From the NCBI GenBank assembly GCA_017883075.1, contig JADGOI010000005.1, positions 1 through 51,692 on the forward strand: DNA of 51,692 bases, given 5' to 3'. This document shows positions 49,250 through 51,692 of the stretch, one piece after another. The DNA comes from Acidimicrobiales bacterium. GTDB lineage: Bacteria; Actinomycetota; Acidimicrobiia; Acidimicrobiales; RAAP-2. A model generated the notes under the pieces. The model was not told the DNA's origin. It searched no databases and worked only from the letters and a program-made list of their open reading frames with translations. The position numbers and the translations under genes were made by a program. Positions within the stretch are counted from its first letter, which is position 1. Each line of letters begins with the position of its first letter.

Positions 49250-49325
49250 CCAGTTGCCGAATACCCGGTTCGCCACCGGGACGGGGTATTCGACAACTGG
49301 GAACTGGCTCGGGGGGCCCCCGAGC
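49250..49325 (+). promoter_or_regulatory. Two stem-loops in the pnp leader
   Basis: A 17-bp stem with one mismatch (49250-49266 with 49284-49300) encloses a 17-nt loop. A second 8-9-bp GC stem (49307-49325, GCTCGGGGG with CCCCCGAGC) ends 5 nt before the AAGGAG site. In E. coli a long pnp leader stem is cut by RNase III and then degraded by PNPase for autoregulation, so an analogous control is plausible here. Confidence 0.6.
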
Positions 49326-49340
49326 AAACCAAGGAGCGTC

Positions 49341-51692
49341 ATGTCAGACGCCATTTCAGTATCGGCACCTATCAGTGGTACCGACCGCACACTCACCTTC
49401 GAGTCGGGAAAGTTGGCTCAACTTGCCGACGGTGCCGTCCTCGCCCGTATCGGGGACACCGTGCTGCTGGCAACAGCCACCGCGTCCCGGTCGGTCCGGG
49501 AGGGAGCCGATTTCTTCCCCTTGACGGTCGACATCGAGGAACGCTCTTATGCGTCCGGAAAGATCCCCGGATCGTTCTTCCGGCGGGAGGGCAAGTCCTC
49601 GGACCAGGCCATCCTCACCTGCCGGCTCATCGACCGCCCCCTCCGCCCGTCCTTCCCCAAGGGTTTTCGCAACGAGGTCCACGTGGTCGGGACCATCTTC
49701 GGGGCTGACCAGATCAACCCGCACGACGTCCTGGCCATCAATGCCGCCTCGGCGGCACTGATGCTGTCAGGCATCCCGTTCGACGGCCCAATCGGTGCTG
49801 TCCGGGTTGCGTATTCGATCGACGGCGTCTGGATCCCGCACCCCACCTTCGAAGAGGGCAACACCTCGACCTTCGAGCTGGTGGTGGCGGGTCGGGCGCT
49901 CAGCGATGCCGACGACACCGACATCGCCATCATGATGGTGGAGGCCGGCGGCACCGAGCGTTCGTTCCAGTACTACGACGAAGGTGCCCCACAGGTCACC
50001 GAAGAGGTACTGGCCGACGGGCTCGAAGCGTCCAAGACATGGATCCGCGAGTCGATCGTCCTGCAGCGCAAGTTGGTGGCGGCTCACATTGCCGATCGTG
50101 GCGCCATCGTTCCTCTCGAGTTCTCCACCCTCTCCGACTACGGGGATGACGTGTGGGAGCGGGTGGTTGCCACCGGCTCGGAGTCGGTGGCCGCAGCCAA
50201 CGCCTTGACGGCCAAAGCCGAACGGAACGGTGCTCTCGACACAGCTACGGCGACGATCGTCTCGGCTCTCTCTTCCGAGTTCCCCGACCGCGAGCGGGAG
50301 ATCAAGGCCGCCGTCAAGGGGCTGACCAAGAAGCTGGTGCGCAAGCGCATCGTGGAAGAGGGCATTCGGATCGACGGGCGGAACACGACAGAGATTCGCC
50401 CGCTGTCGGCCGAAATCGATCTTCTGCCCACCGCGCACGGTTCTGCGATCTTCCAGCGGGGTGAGACCCAGGTGCTCAATGTGACGACTCTGGGCATGCC
50501 CCGGATGAATCAACTACTCGACACCATCACCCCGGTGGATTCGAAGCGGTACATGCATCACTACAACTTCCCGCCGTTCTCGACCGGGGAGACCGGCTTC
50601 ATGCGCGGCCCGAAGCGTCGGGAGATCGGTCACGGCTTGCTGGCCGAACGGGCGTTGCTCCCGGTTGTCCCCTACGCAGAGGACTTTCCCTACACATTCC
50701 GTTTGGTTTCTGATGTGTTGGCCTCCAACGGCTCCACGTCGATGGCGTCGGTGTGTGGATCGACGCTGTCGATGATGGCGGCCGGCGTGCCGTTGCGGGC
50801 ACCGGTGGCCGGCATCGCCATGGGTCTGGTCTACGACGATGGCAACTATGTGACCCTCACTGACATCCTCGGTGCCGAGGACGCATTCGGCGACATGGAC
50901 TTCAAGGTCACCGGGACCAAGGACGTTGTCACCGCCCTGCAACTCGACACGAAGATCGACGGACTGCCCGCGGACGTGCTGGCCAAGGCTCTCCTTCAGG
51001 CAAGGGACGCCCGACTGACGATCCTTGCAGTCATGGCCGAGGCCATCGCCGAGCCCCGCGACGAGGTGGCCTCATCGGCACCAAAGATCATCTCGTTCGA
51101 GATCCCCATGGACAAGATCGGTGAGGTCATCGGGCCCAAGGGCAAAGTGATCAACGCTCTCCAACAGGAGACCGGCGCCGATATCGCCGTGGACGATGAC
51201 GGCATGGTCGGCACCGTGACCATCGGAGCCAAGGACAGCAATGCCGTCGAAGAGGCTCGTCGGCGGATCTCGACCATCCTCGACCCGCCTTTGGCCGAGG
51301 TGGGTGCTATCTACCAGGGCAAAGTCGTGAACATCACCAAGTTCGGGGCATTTGTCAACATTCTGCCGGGTCGCGATGGGCTGTTGCACATCTCGAAGAT
51401 CGGACGCGGCAAGCGGGTGGAGCGGGTCGAGGACGTGCTCGAGCTCGGTCAGCCGGTGGAGGTGAAGGTCGACGACATCGACCCACAGGGCAAAGTGTCC
51501 CTCTCGCTGGCTGGTGAGCCTTCAGGGGACGAGGGATCCTCGGCCCCGGGGCGTTCCGAAAGCAAGGGTGGAGGTCGCGGCGATGGTGGAGGTCGCGGCG
51601 ATGGTGGAGGTCGCGGCGATGGTGGAGGTCGCGGCGATGGTGGAGGTCGTGCCAATCGTGGCGATCACGCTGACCCGGGTGACAGCGTTCAC
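49341..51692 (+). CDS. pnp: Polynucleotide phosphorylase (3' truncated by window edge)
   Basis: The frame is open from ATG 49341 (AAGGAG 4 nt upstream) to the window end: 784 codons with no stop. Two RNase PH domains are evident: [19 protein letters not shown] in the first and [20 protein letters not shown] with [19 protein letters not shown] in the second. KH ([18 protein letters not shown]) and S1 ([20 protein letters not shown]) domains follow. PNPase degrades RNA 3' to 5' with phosphate, or adds tails in reverse. The visible C-terminal tail is a GGGRGD repeat ending in [14 protein letters not shown], an RGG-like low-complexity extension. Confidence 0.97.
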   Translation, partial: MSDAISVSAPISGTDRTLTFESGKLAQLADGAVLARIGDTVLLATATASRSVREGADFFPLTVDIEERSYASGKIPGSFFRREGKSSDQAILTCRLIDRPLRPSFPKGFRNEVHVVGTIFGADQINPHDVLAINAASAALMLSGIPFDGPIGAVRVAYSIDGVWIPHPTFEEGNTSTFELVVAGRALSDADDTDIAIMMVEAGGTERSFQYYDEGAPQVTEEVLADGLEASKTWIRESIVLQRKLVAAHIADRGAIVPLEFSTLSDYGDDVWERVVATGSESVAAANALTAKAERNGALDTATATIVSALSSEFPDREREIKAAVKGLTKKLVRKRIVEEGIRIDGRNTTEIRPLSAEIDLLPTAHGSAIFQRGETQVLNVTTLGMPRMNQLLDTITPVDSKRYMHHYNFPPFSTGETGFMRGPKRREIGHGLLAERALLPVVPYAEDFPYTFRLVSDVLASNGSTSMASVCGSTLSMMAAGVPLRAPVAGIAMGLVYDDGNYVTLTDILGAEDAFGDMDFKVTGTKDVVTALQLDTKIDGLPADVLAKALLQARDARLTILAVMAEAIAEPRDEVASSAPKIISFEIPMDKIGEVIGPKGKVINALQQETGADIAVDDDGMVGTVTIGAKDSNAVEEARRRISTILDPPLAEVGAIYQGKVVNITKFGAFVNILPGRDGLLHISKIGRGKRVERVEDVLELGQPVEVKVDDIDPQGKVSLSLAGEPSGDEGSSAPGRSESKGGGRGDGGGRGDGGGRGDGGGRGDGGGRANRGDHADPGDSVH
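51567..51656 (+). repeat. 18-bp tandem repeats coding GGGRGD
   Basis: Four identical 18-bp units start at 51567, 51585, 51603 and 51621; a fifth, altered unit (GGGRAN) runs to 51656. They code for an Arg/Gly-rich tail of PNPase and could change in number by slippage. Confidence 0.93.

Noticed and set aside
1-51692. Prophage, insertion sequence or integrated element
   Set aside because: No integrase, transposase, phage structural gene or flanking direct repeat was seen, including next to the tRNA-Leu gene.

Overview
The window is high-GC actinobacterial DNA with dense gene packing and many ATGA, GTGA or TTGA start/stop overlaps. Several genes have a TANNNT -10-like box only 6-8 nt before the start codon, which suggests leaderless mRNAs. 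An F420-type luciferase-like oxidoreductase, P450s with a CxxHxxC ferredoxin, and two proteins ending in 42-residue GYWLVASDGGIFAFGDA repeats together point to the class Acidimicrobiia (Ilumatobacter/Microtrichales-like). That placement is inferred from gene content, not from a marker tree.

Region 1 (1-3.4 kb): the 3' end of a membrane-protein gene, a small two-helix membrane protein with an Ada-like Cys hook, and a reverse-strand pair of M24 peptidase-fold genes. One of the pair has intact metal ligands and the other has lost most of them.

Region 2 (3.5-28.4 kb): acyl-CoA and oxidative catabolism. It holds two acyl-CoA ligases, a TetR and a MerR regulator, an F420-type oxidoreductase, a P450-type ferredoxin, an acyl-CoA dehydrogenase, two SDRs, a TesB-like thioesterase, two aldehyde dehydrogenases, a family III CoA-transferase, two crotonase-fold enzymes, two P450s, two MaoC/hot-dog proteins and a DoxX protein. 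A MerR gene faces an operon (carotenoid-biosynthesis-like membrane protein, P450, ALDH, acyl-CoA ligase) across a promoter with the 19-bp spacer typical of MerR-activated promoters. The cassette would suit hydroxylation, oxidation to an acid and CoA activation of a hydrophobic substrate. A 600-bp gene-free gap at 15.3-15.9 kb holds a 20-bp inverted repeat. A two-helix K+ channel with RCK domains and an isochorismatase-fold protein close the region.

Region 3 (28.5-47.1 kb): cell surface. After a secreted Thr/Pro-rich protein, a GNAT gene and tRNA-Leu(TAG) comes a long, tightly coupled polysaccharide operon: methyltransferase, GT, GT, degenerate methyltransferase, GT, ClpP, ABC-2 permease, Wzt-like ATPase, GT, GT. 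Its enzymes fall into three repeatedly duplicated families. A reverse-strand GT39-like membrane protein follows, then two secreted proteins (an FG-GAP-like protein and a SpoIID/LytB-like protein) that share the same 126-bp, 42-residue tandem repeat (6 and 5 copies). ClpP coupled to the exporter, and the shared repeat domain beside the glycan locus, are the most unusual features here.

Region 4 (47.1 kb to the end): a HAD-IB phosphatase, a Prx6-type peroxiredoxin with a structured leader, rpsO, and a 5'-complete but 3'-truncated pnp. The rpsO-pnp spacer contains a terminator-like hairpin, a DNA palindrome and two stem-loops just before the pnp ribosome binding site.
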